64,000 nt of DNA from Zetaproteobacteria bacterium CG1_02_55_237. Lineage in GTDB: Bacteria > Pseudomonadota > Zetaproteobacteria > Mariprofundales > Mariprofundaceae. Made by a program: the position numbers and the translations under genes. The stretch covers positions 1-64,000 of the forward strand of contig MNXA01000015.1 of assembly GCA_001871195.1 (NCBI GenBank), read 5' to 3'. A model generated the notes under the pieces. It had not been told where the DNA came from. It was given only the letters and a program-made list of their open reading frames with translations, and made no database searches. Within the stretch, counting starts at the first letter, position 1. The number at the start of each line of letters is the position of its first letter. This document shows positions 19,465 to 27,022 of this stretch, piece after piece.

Positions 19465-20655
19465 ATGCAGACTGCACAACGAACAGGCCGTGTGCCCCTG
19501 TCGCTGATGGTAGCGGGGCTGGCAGCGCTGGCGCCTTTCACCATCGATACCTATTTACCCTCGTTTCCCGATATCGCCAGAGAACTGGCTGCCAGCCCTG
19601 CACAGATGCAGCTCACGTTGAGTCTGTACCTGCTGGCGGCAGCGATTTCGACCCTGATCTACGGCCCGCTTTCCGACGGGTTCGGGCGTCGCAGGGTTAT
19701 CATGAGCGCGCTGTGCATCTATGCGCTGGCCTCCATCGGCTGTGCCCTTGCCGAGAATATCAACCAATTGATCCTGCTGCGCATCGGGCAGGGCTTGTCG
19801 GCAAGTGCAGGCATGGTTATCGGCCGGGCGATGATCCGCGATGTGTATCATGGTACCGAGGCAAGGCGGGTGATGGCGCGGGTTACGCTGCTGTTCAGTA
19901 TCGCCCCGGCGGTAGCGCCTATCCTTGGCGGCTGGATGCATGACATATTCGGCTGGCATTCGGTCTTTCTTTTTCTGGCTCTGTTTGCAGTAGTGCTGTT
20001 ACTGATGATCTGGAGGGGGACAGGCGAGACGCTGGCTATGGACAAGCGCCACAGTGTTCATCCCCTTGCCATCGCACGGGCTTACGGTATGGCGCTGCGT
20101 AACCGGCATTATCTGGCGTTGGTATTCAGCTTTGCCATGATGTTCAGCGGTTTTTTTATCTATGTGGCTGGAGCACCCAGCGTCATATACGGCTTTCTGG
20201 GGCTCGGCGCGAACGATTTCTGGGTGATGTTCGTGCCCATCGTGGCAGCCATCATGCTCGGTTCGCAGATAGCAGGCTGGCTGGCCGCAAGGCTTACAAG
20301 TGAGCAAACAGTCTGGCTCGGCTTTGCCCTGCTGTTACCGGCATCCCTGCTGAATATCGTGCAAAGCCTGCTGCTGGCGCCTTCGCCACTGTATGTGATC
20401 GCGCCGCTGGCGCTGTATGTGCTCGGCATGGCCGTGAGCATGCCCAACATCAACCTGATGGCGCTGGATCGTTTCCCGCACAATCGCGGCATGGCCTCGG
20501 CGATGCAGAGCTTCGTGCAGATGGGCTTCACCGCGCTTGTTGTGGGCGCACTGGTGCCGCTGCTGACGCCGGCCCTGCCGTACATGGCCCTCGCCATGTT
20601 TGGTTTGAGCCTGACGGGTCTGGCACTATGGCTGCTGCGGGGTCGAGGGGAGTGA
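19465..20655 (+). CDS. Bcr/CflA-family drug efflux transporter
   Basis: A 396-residue major facilitator protein with 12 predicted helices. The N-terminus AALAPFTIDTYLPSFPDIA and the loop YGPLSDGFGRRRV are hallmarks of the drug:H+ antiporter group that includes Bcr and CflA. The substrate cannot be read from sequence. It begins 34 bases after the S4 gene and is followed by a fragment of a second S4 gene, as if it had been inserted beside or together with the S4 locus. Confidence 0.9.
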   Translation: MQTAQRTGRVPLSLMVAGLAALAPFTIDTYLPSFPDIARELAASPAQMQLTLSLYLLAAAISTLIYGPLSDGFGRRRVIMSALCIYALASIGCALAENINQLILLRIGQGLSASAGMVIGRAMIRDVYHGTEARRVMARVTLLFSIAPAVAPILGGWMHDIFGWHSVFLFLALFAVVLLLMIWRGTGETLAMDKRHSVHPLAIARAYGMALRNRHYLALVFSFAMMFSGFFIYVAGAPSVIYGFLGLGANDFWVMFVPIVAAIMLGSQIAGWLAARLTSEQTVWLGFALLLPASLLNIVQSLLLAPSPLYVIAPLALYVLGMAVSMPNINLMALDRFPHNRGMASAMQSFVQMGFTALVVGALVPLLTPALPYMALAMFGLSLTGLALWLLRGRGE

Positions 20656-20670
20656 TGCGAAGGTCCAGTG

Positions 20671-20724
20671 TTAGTAGATATTGGAGAGTTTGGGGACGAG
20701 AAGATTCGTGTCCAGATGAAGTGA
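20671..20724 (+). pseudogene. Stranded 3' end of a second S4-domain gene
   Basis: In frame, the bases read LVDIGEFGDEKIRVQMK then stop. The intact S4 protein ends AGDIVEFGNEKIRIQKL then stop. Ten of the last 15 residues are the same, while most codons differ at the third base, so this is a diverged homologue and not a recent copy. No upstream part of the gene remains. Confidence 0.8.
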
Positions 20725-20731
20725 GCATGGT

Positions 20732-21445
20732 ATGAGCGGCATGCATCCAAACGACAGTGCCATATTGGCGGAGAACGGCCTGCTGTTGCAGGCGGTGTTC
20801 AATCTTGCCGGGTTGCCGGCTGATATGCGGGCGGCTATTGAAGCAGTCGAAACAACTGAGGGTTATCGGCAGTTGCTTGTTTTCGGGCATGGGGGTCACC
20901 GCATGTGGCAGGCACTTGCCGGCTCGAAGTGGAAGGGCGATGAACACCCGATTGACCGTTTTTCGGCCGATGTCGTTGCCCGCTTTTTTGCCGAAGAAAA
21001 CCGGACAAGTCGTTACACACTGCTTTTTCCGCAGCAGCCCGGCGTCATTCCCTTGCAGCAGTTGGGAAAGCTTGCCGGCTGGCATCATGCCTCACCTTTC
21101 CGCATCGGTGTGAATGCCCGCTGGGGCTCCTGGTTTGCCTACCGCGCCGTCGTTCTGGCCGACACCTCGTTTACACCGACGGCCCCCATGTCTGAACCCT
21201 CGCCGTGCGAAAGCTGCCCGGATAAGCCCTGTCTCTCCGCCTGCCCGGTGGCATCAGTCGATGGCCTTATAAAGCTTGATGCCTGTATGGACGAGCGCCT
21301 TCAAGATAGTTCACCGTGCGCTGTCACTTGCCTTGCCCGTCTTGCCTGCCCGGTAAAGGCCATGGAACGCTACAGTGAGGAGCAGATCGCCTACCACTAT
21401 GGTCGTTCGCTTGAGACCATTCGTCGTTACAAGGAGCAGGTTTAG
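20732..21445 (+). CDS. Orphan 4Fe-4S protein with a QueG-like iron-sulfur end
   Basis: A 237-residue protein. The C-terminal third has two cysteine clusters, PCESCPDKPCLSACPV and SPCAVTCLARLACPV, able to hold one or two [4Fe-4S] clusters, as in the ferredoxin-like end of epoxyqueuosine reductase. The N-terminal region contains LVFGHGGHRMWQAL and RIGVNARWGSWFAYRAVVL, which recall the same family, but the protein is much shorter than QueG and lacks clear cobalamin-binding features. It may be a distant redox relative; the function is not known. It begins eight bases after the S4 fossil. Confidence 0.6.
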   Translation: MSGMHPNDSAILAENGLLLQAVFNLAGLPADMRAAIEAVETTEGYRQLLVFGHGGHRMWQALAGSKWKGDEHPIDRFSADVVARFFAEENRTSRYTLLFPQQPGVIPLQQLGKLAGWHHASPFRIGVNARWGSWFAYRAVVLADTSFTPTAPMSEPSPCESCPDKPCLSACPVASVDGLIKLDACMDERLQDSSPCAVTCLARLACPVKAMERYSEEQIAYHYGRSLETIRRYKEQV

Positions 21446-21523
21446 GAAGGGGATAAGAAGCAGAAGTTTTCAAACTCGTCTGCGCTGGCTGTTCATCTTT
21501 GTGCTAGGCTGGATGGCATGACA

Positions 21524-21537
21524 TCTCGCGCGCGAGA
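21524..21537. promoter_or_regulatory. 14-base perfect palindrome upstream of the GGDEF gene
   Basis: TCTCGCGCGCGAGA is its own reverse complement. It sits 82 bases before the start of the PAS-GGDEF gene in a 173-base spacer, where an operator could be. A short hairpin, GCGCA/TGCGC, follows at 21558-21575. No regulator is known for it. Confidence 0.35.
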
Positions 21538-21618
21538 CATAATCCGGAAAAAAAATAGCGCAAATTTTTCTGCGCACGAACCTTTTTATGAGATGACTGC
21601 TGTGGGTGGTCTGCGCTG

Positions 21619-23187
21619 ATGTATCGCTTTCGTGCGACAGCTATGCAGGGCTATCTTCTGGTCGCCATTCTGGCAGCGATTGTTTTGAGCGTTACCTTCA
21701 TCACCACCTTTTCCCTGTACAGGACTGCTCTTGAAGGGCAACGCGCCCGTCTGGTGGAAACCGCCCAGAGTCAGGCCCGACTGATGGAAGCTATTGCGCG
21801 TTTTGATCGCATTCACGCGGTACATGATCCGGATAGACCTCCCTTTGAATCAACCTTAAGCCAAATCAGGGATGCGCATGAGAATTTCAAAGGATTCGGC
21901 GAAACAGGCGAATTTACCCTGGCCCGACGGGAAGGAAATCAAATCGTCTTTCTATTAAGCCATCGTTTTGCTGATTTGAATAAGCTTCACCCTGTGGCTT
22001 TTGACTCAAAGAAAGCAGAGCCGATGCGGCGGGCTTTGCGGGGTGAGTCCGGATCAATGATAGGTCTGGATTATCATGGAGATATTGTGCTTGCCGCCTA
22101 TGAGCCCGTAGCACAACTTAACCTGGGCGTCGTTGCCAAGATCGATATGGCGGAGGTTCGTGCGCCATTCATCAGGACGGGGTCACTGGCCATCTTCATT
22201 GCATCCATTCTCATCTTCATTGGTGCATGGCTGTTCCGGCGCATCACCCATCCCATGCTCAAACGTCTCGAAACAAGTGAAGAGCGGCTGAAGATTGCAA
22301 CAGATGGAACCCATGAAGGCTTTTGGCTCTGGGATATCAAGACGGAACACAGTTGGTTTGCACCCAACTTCAAATCGCTATTGGGATACGCTAAGGATGA
22401 AGCGTTTCCTGAAGAATTCAGCACCTGGGAATCCAGAATTCATCCGGAAGACAAGGAGCGGGTTCTCGAGTCGCTCAAACAGCACCTTGAAAACAATGTT
22501 ACCTACGACTGCGATCATCGCTTGAGGATGAAATCCGGCGAATATAAATGGTTCAGAGATCGTGGTGTCGCAGTAAGGGATGATTCCGGCCAGCCTATAC
22601 AGATGGGGGGCTCGATTCAGGACATCAACGATCTCAAGCAGGCTGAAGAACAACTTAAGCTGAGAAACGAAGAGCTTCAGAAGCTCTCCCTGCACGACTC
22701 ACTGACCGGTATTGCAAACCGGCGCATGTTCGATCGTTTGCTGGAAATCGAATGGGCCCGTGCGCAGCGCAGCAAACAAATGCTTTCACTTCTGTTTATC
22801 GATATCGATTTTTTCAAGCAGTACAATGACCATTATGGCCATCAAGCGGGGGATGCCTGCCTGAAACAGATCGCCAAGACCTTGAGCTTTATAGCCAGGC
22901 GGCCTGCCGATCTGGTGGCCCGTTATGGCGGCGAGGAATTTGTTGTGTTGCTGCCGGAAACAGCGGAAGAGCATGCGCTTCGTTTGGCTCAGCTGTGCCA
23001 AAGTGCAGTGGTCGAACAAGACATTCCGCATGAGGCATCAGCGGTTAAGGATGTCGTGACCATCAGTGTCGGTGTCTGCTCTGTGGAAGTCACTGCCGGG
23101 ATGCAAGCGAAGGCGCTTATTGAAGCTGCTGACAAGGCGCAATATCAAGCCAAGAAAAATGGCCGGAATCGGGTGGAAGTCCTTTAA
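21619..23187 (+). CDS. Membrane sensor diguanylate cyclase (PAS-GGDEF)
   Basis: A 522-residue protein predicted to make cyclic di-GMP from GTP. Helices at about residues 10-32 and 190-210 bracket a periplasmic sensor region. A PAS/PAC domain (about 220-345) reads FWLWDIKTEHSWF and DINDLKQAEEQL. The GGDEF domain has the active motif GGEEF at residues 437-441 and an RxxD inhibitory site (Arg428-Asp431) five residues before it, so product feedback is likely. No strong ribosome site is seen. A diverged copy of its last 26 codons lies at 26746. Confidence 0.9.
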   Translation: MYRFRATAMQGYLLVAILAAIVLSVTFITTFSLYRTALEGQRARLVETAQSQARLMEAIARFDRIHAVHDPDRPPFESTLSQIRDAHENFKGFGETGEFTLARREGNQIVFLLSHRFADLNKLHPVAFDSKKAEPMRRALRGESGSMIGLDYHGDIVLAAYEPVAQLNLGVVAKIDMAEVRAPFIRTGSLAIFIASILIFIGAWLFRRITHPMLKRLETSEERLKIATDGTHEGFWLWDIKTEHSWFAPNFKSLLGYAKDEAFPEEFSTWESRIHPEDKERVLESLKQHLENNVTYDCDHRLRMKSGEYKWFRDRGVAVRDDSGQPIQMGGSIQDINDLKQAEEQLKLRNEELQKLSLHDSLTGIANRRMFDRLLEIEWARAQRSKQMLSLLFIDIDFFKQYNDHYGHQAGDACLKQIAKTLSFIARRPADLVARYGGEEFVVLLPETAEEHALRLAQLCQSAVVEQDIPHEASAVKDVVTISVGVCSVEVTAGMQAKALIEAADKAQYQAKKNGRNRVEVL

Positions 23188-23258
23188 CTGGATGGCCTTC
23201 TCAATGTGCGGCAGGTGAAATGAATTTCTTACAACACCAATTGATTGGAGATGAAACG

Positions 23259-23426
23259 ATGAGAAAGAATATTCCTTTTGCGCTTTTGGCTGCCCTTGCC
23301 CTGATGGCTGCAGGCTGTTCACCGGAAATAGGCAGTGAAGGCTGGTGCAAGCAGATGAAAGAAAAATCAAAAGGGGATTGGACAGCAACTGAAACCAAGG
23401 ATTATGCTAAACACTGTATTTTTTAG
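23259..23426 (+). CDS. DUF3012 small lipoprotein
   Basis: A 55-residue product with a lipoprotein signal (lipobox MAAGC at about residues 16-20) and a short mature part containing GSEGWCKQMKEKSKGDW and DYAKHCIF. That is the DUF3012 pattern, with two conserved cysteines that probably form a disulfide in the periplasm. Function is unknown. The frame opens at 23220, but the ATG at 23259 has GGAG at 23247-23250 and starts the signal peptide. Confidence 0.8.
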   Translation: MRKNIPFALLAALALMAAGCSPEIGSEGWCKQMKEKSKGDWTATETKDYAKHCIF

Positions 23427-23509
23427 TAATTTCGGTGGATATTGCTGTGCAGATCAGTGGGGATGATATAAATGCCGGCTATCAATTATTTGCAACAGGT
23501 GCGATTTAG

Positions 23510-24016
23510 ATGAAGAAGGCTATGAAGAAGACATTCAAATTGGTTGCTACAGGGTTCCTCGCCGCTGTATTTCTCGGCGTTGTTTATTTCTCCTATGTTG
23601 CCTATGAGCAACGCCAACAACGGATCACCCATGCTGAAGCTGTTGAAGCAGCCAAGCAGCGGGAGTTGGCACTTTTTCAGCAGCGCATGCTGGAGGAGCA
23701 GCAGCGCGAGCAGGAAGCCCAGCGACAGAAGGCCATTGAAGACGAGTTAAGACAAGCGGAGGAAGAACGCAAACTCACTTTTGAATATCGAAGCCGTCAG
23801 AGCGAGATTGCCAGAGAGGAGCAGCGCAGGAGAGAACAGCAACAAAAAGAAGAGCAGGAGAAAAATAAGAATATCGCCTGGGAAAGATATTATACCCTGC
23901 CGGAACAATGCAAAAATCCGGCAAGCAAAAGTAAAAAAGATTGGTGTTTCAAGCATCTAGTAGAGGCAAAACTCAAATTCGATCAATTGTGGGCCAAAGG
24001 ATTGGAAGCCAAATAA
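23510..24016 (+). CDS. Membrane-anchored coiled-coil protein, unknown
   Basis: A 168-residue protein I do not recognise. It has one N-terminal helix (about residues 10-30, LVATGFLAAVFLGVVYFSYVAY), then about 85 residues of charged Glu/Gln/Arg-rich heptads (QRQQR to EEQEKNK) that should form a long coiled coil. The end is a compact segment with two cysteines (EQCKNP and DWCFKHL) likely to be periplasmic. Two start codons are possible, 23510 and 23522. Confidence 0.55.
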   Translation: MKKAMKKTFKLVATGFLAAVFLGVVYFSYVAYEQRQQRITHAEAVEAAKQRELALFQQRMLEEQQREQEAQRQKAIEDELRQAEEERKLTFEYRSRQSEIAREEQRRREQQQKEEQEKNKNIAWERYYTLPEQCKNPASKSKKDWCFKHLVEAKLKFDQLWAKGLEAK

Positions 24017-24147
24017 ATATGCTTTGCCGGCGTTTTGTGTAATACGCCAAGGCTGGATGTATGGCGTTCCGAATTCATCACAACAAGGACAGGTTTGAAA
24101 GCCGGGGGTGTACCCCAGCGATGCATGCTGCATGTGTCGGAGGCTGA

Positions 24148-25245
24148 ATGAATAAGGTGTTGGTCCTTGGCGGTTACGGAAATTTCGGGCAAACGATTTG
24201 CCTTCTTCTGGCACAGGATGCAGACATCAGACTGCTGATTGGTGGTCGTGACGGGGCTCGGGCGGCCGACTTTGCTGCTTCGTTCGACAATAAAGTCACA
24301 GGCATTGCCATCGATGCGCAGGCAGTTGATCTGGCCGGGCGCTTGCAAAACTTAGGCGTGGATACGCTGATCCAGACGGCCGGACCTTTTCAGGGACAGA
24401 ACTATGCGGTGGCAGAGGCGTGCATAAATGCACGCTGCAATTATATCGATCTTGCCGATGGTCGGGATTTTGTGGATGGAATCAGCTCGCTCGATGCCAG
24501 GGCAAATGCTGCAGGAGTGCTGGTGACGAGCGGAGCCAGTTCGGTGCCGGCACTGACCTCTGCTGTTGTCGATCATTTCCTGTCCGAATTTAAAGAGCTG
24601 CATGAGATTCGCCATGGTATCAGTGCAGGTGGCCATACACCGGGACTGGCAACCATGCAGGGTGTGCTTGGTTATTGCGGCAAGCCGTTTCTGCGTCTTG
24701 AAAACGGTGAGTGGGTGACAACATACGGCTGGCAGGATTTGCATCGTTACCGCTATGCAGCGCCTGTGGGAAGCCGTTGGCTGGGCAGTTGTGACGTGCC
24801 CGATCTTGAAATCTTTCCCAAGCGCTATCCTGATGTCAGGAGCGTCGTGTTTCATGCAGGCGTTGGTAATCCCGTCTCGCATCTTTCCACATGGGCCATA
24901 TCAGGACTGGTGCGCGTTGGTTTGCTAAATAGCCTTGCGCCATTGGCCCCGGCATTCAGGCGGGTGAACCGCTGGCTTGAACCGGTAAGCCCGGATGTGA
25001 GTGCCGTGCATGTCGAAATGCGTGGTATCGGCCTTGATGGCAAAGCTCACAGCCGTATCTGGCAACTGATCGCTTTTGACAATCACGGGCCGCAAATCCC
25101 CTGCGGCGCGGCCGTTGCGCTGGCACGGAAACTGGCAGCCGGAAAGGTGGGGGTGAAAGGTGCAGGGCCCTGCGTTGGCTTGCTTACGCTGGAAGAATAC
25201 CTCGGCGCACTTGCGCATCTGCATATCAAGCAGGTGATGCTGTAA
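24148..25245 (+). CDS. Saccharopine dehydrogenase-like NAD(P)-binding oxidoreductase
   Basis: A 365-residue protein with an N-terminal Rossmann fold: LVLGGYGNFGQTI (GxGxxG-type turn) followed by GGRDGARAADFA, and LIQTAGPFQGQNYAVAEAC, as in saccharopine dehydrogenase-like oxidoreductases. The family is broad and includes enzymes unrelated to lysine metabolism, so a specific reaction cannot be assigned. AGGC-type ribosome signals are weak. Its end is 28 bases from a minus-strand yaiI fossil. Confidence 0.75.
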   Translation: MNKVLVLGGYGNFGQTICLLLAQDADIRLLIGGRDGARAADFAASFDNKVTGIAIDAQAVDLAGRLQNLGVDTLIQTAGPFQGQNYAVAEACINARCNYIDLADGRDFVDGISSLDARANAAGVLVTSGASSVPALTSAVVDHFLSEFKELHEIRHGISAGGHTPGLATMQGVLGYCGKPFLRLENGEWVTTYGWQDLHRYRYAAPVGSRWLGSCDVPDLEIFPKRYPDVRSVVFHAGVGNPVSHLSTWAISGLVRVGLLNSLAPLAPAFRRVNRWLEPVSPDVSAVHVEMRGIGLDGKAHSRIWQLIAFDNHGPQIPCGAAVALARKLAAGKVGVKGAGPCVGLLTLEEYLGALAHLHIKQVML

Positions 25246-25272
25246 AACCTTGCAGGCCGGCCTGTACGGGAA

Positions 25273-25380
25273 TCAATATCTGGAGTCTTTCAGGTGCCTG
25301 GTCAAGAAACGGTCGAGTTGGTTGGCGAAGCCATCCGTTTCAATTACTTCGGCGGCTAGCGGGATGGCCTCAGCGATTCA
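25273..25380 (-). pseudogene. Fossil 3' part of a YaiI/YqxD-family gene
   Basis: On the minus strand it reads IAEAIPLAAEVIETDGFAN, then QLDRFLTRHLKDSRY and stop. The intact gene at 29.5-30.0 kb has [19 protein letters not shown] early and [17 protein letters not shown] at its end. The fossil therefore joins two separated segments, with about 45 codons lost between two FA-containing spots. Stops interrupt the frame upstream. About 300 bases around it hold no other gene. Confidence 0.8.
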
Positions 25381-25538
25381 GAAGAGTCAGGCGATATCGT
25401 GGCAATGCTTGTGAAGCGTTTAATCGGGGAGTTCAGCACACATAGTGTCCATGATGTACACTGGTTGTGTTGATCCCAACTCGCGCGACGGATTCTGGTC
25501 GAGATGGTTGGTAACAGCGCTTCGCGGAGGGCCGAAAA

Positions 25539-26756
25539 GTGATAAATAACCGGTTGAGTATCAACGAAGCATCACGGGTGTTGCTGCTTTTTGCTTTGCT
25601 TATCACATCAGGCTGTGTGAGCAGCGGAGGTCTCGATCGGGGAAGGGGGCTGCAGGCTCTGGTCGATAGCCAATGGGCTGCGTACAAGGCCGACAAGGGG
25701 GTGACCGCAGGTGGACTTGCCCTGTATATCGTCGCGCCGGACGGCAGCTATTCTGCATCCTCCGGGCTCGGCGGTGCAGCAGTTCCCGGGCTTCACTTCA
25801 GGATCGCGAGTAACACGAAAACCTTTACCGCTGCCGGGATCATGCTTCTCTACCAGCAAGGCCGGCTCAATATCGATGATACGATCACCTCGCTTATTAA
25901 GGACAAGGGAATTCCCTACATACCCGATATCCCCGCATATGCCATACCGTACAAGAGCAGTATCACCATCAGGCAGCTCCTGAGCCATACTGCCGGTGTA
26001 TTCGACAGTACCAATGACAACACGCCCGAGGCGTGCCCCGTCCCCTATGCAGGGAAGATTTACGAGGAGTACGTGCTCAATGATCTCGGCCTGAGTGACC
26101 ACACCTTCACCTTTGATGAATTGGTCGGCGTGAACGCGACCTGCCAGCTTTCCTATTATCCACCGGGTGGTGGCTACCACTATTCCAACATCGGATATAA
26201 TCTGCTTGGCAAGATTATCGAGCGCGTATCCGGTTTATCGTATGTGGATTTCATCAGCCAGAATCTGGTGACGCCAAACAAGCTGACGCAAACAAGCCTG
26301 CCATATCTCGGTACCGATAAAGCAATCCCTGCGCCTTATGCAGAAGGTTATCGAAGATTAAACGGGGATTTTGTGATCTGCACACAGGACAACCTTTCAG
26401 GCCAGGTCGCAGAGGGTAATATCATCTCGACCCCTGCGGATCTTGCCCGCTGGGTGAAGCTTCTGGTAACCGGGCACTCAGGCGTAACCAAGCCGTATGC
26501 CGACATGATGCTTGCCTGTGGCCGGCAAGGGAAAGATTGCTACGGCCTCGGCGTGTTTTACCGCAAGAACCTGGGATATGGTCATAACGGCGCTCACCAA
26601 GGTTATCTCTCGCTCATGCTATACAATCCGGATGATGATGTGGCGCTTATCGTGTTCTCCACCATCGTTGACAGCGATCATCTGAAAGACGAGATGACAG
26701 TCCAGATGAGGGTTGCCTCTAGGGCGAGGCAAATTCTTGGCTTCAGCGCTTATTGA
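25539..26756 (+). CDS. Serine beta-lactamase-fold lipoprotein (class C/esterase-like)
   Basis: A 405-residue putative lipoprotein (lipobox ITSGC, Cys26) with a penicillin-binding/beta-lactamase fold. Active-site motifs are Ser91-x-x-Lys94 (SNTK) and Tyr215-Ser-Asn217 (YSN); the third box is HNGAHQG rather than KTG, which is more like esterases and D-aminopeptidases of the family than true antibiotic hydrolases. GTG start with GGAGG at 25526-25530. The last three codons and the stop lie inside a GGDEF fossil, so the present C-terminus may come from a recombination joint. Confidence 0.8.
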   Translation: MINNRLSINEASRVLLLFALLITSGCVSSGGLDRGRGLQALVDSQWAAYKADKGVTAGGLALYIVAPDGSYSASSGLGGAAVPGLHFRIASNTKTFTAAGIMLLYQQGRLNIDDTITSLIKDKGIPYIPDIPAYAIPYKSSITIRQLLSHTAGVFDSTNDNTPEACPVPYAGKIYEEYVLNDLGLSDHTFTFDELVGVNATCQLSYYPPGGGYHYSNIGYNLLGKIIERVSGLSYVDFISQNLVTPNKLTQTSLPYLGTDKAIPAPYAEGYRRLNGDFVICTQDNLSGQVAEGNIISTPADLARWVKLLVTGHSGVTKPYADMMLACGRQGKDCYGLGVFYRKNLGYGHNGAHQGYLSLMLYNPDDDVALIVFSTIVDSDHLKDEMTVQMRVASRARQILGFSAY

Positions 26757-26844
26757 AGCTGCGGACAAGGTTCAATATCGAGCCAGGAAGAAAGGGCGCA
26801 ACCGGGTGGAAGTCCTTTCATTGAAAGTATCATTTCATTCTTGA
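26746..26844 (+). pseudogene. Fossil 3' end of a GGDEF gene
   Basis: In the frame beginning at 26746 the bases read ALIEAADKVQYRARKKG, then RNRVEVL and nine extra residues to a stop at 26844. The intact cyclase ends ALIEAADKAQYQAKKNG, then RNRVEVL. The first 17 bases (26746-26762) are identical in both copies. No other part of the gene survives. Confidence 0.85.
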
Positions 26845-27022
26845 TTTAGATTTCCATGAGGATGAATGGGCTTCGAGATACCGGGATGCAGAACGGGTTT
26901 TCTTACTGGATGAATGACCTGTTTATTGCTTGCGCTTGATATTGTAATACTGACAATCAGGATACCTGACACATACCGGGCCGTTTGCCGGTTGTGCATC
27001 GCTGCATACAAAGGATTTACGC

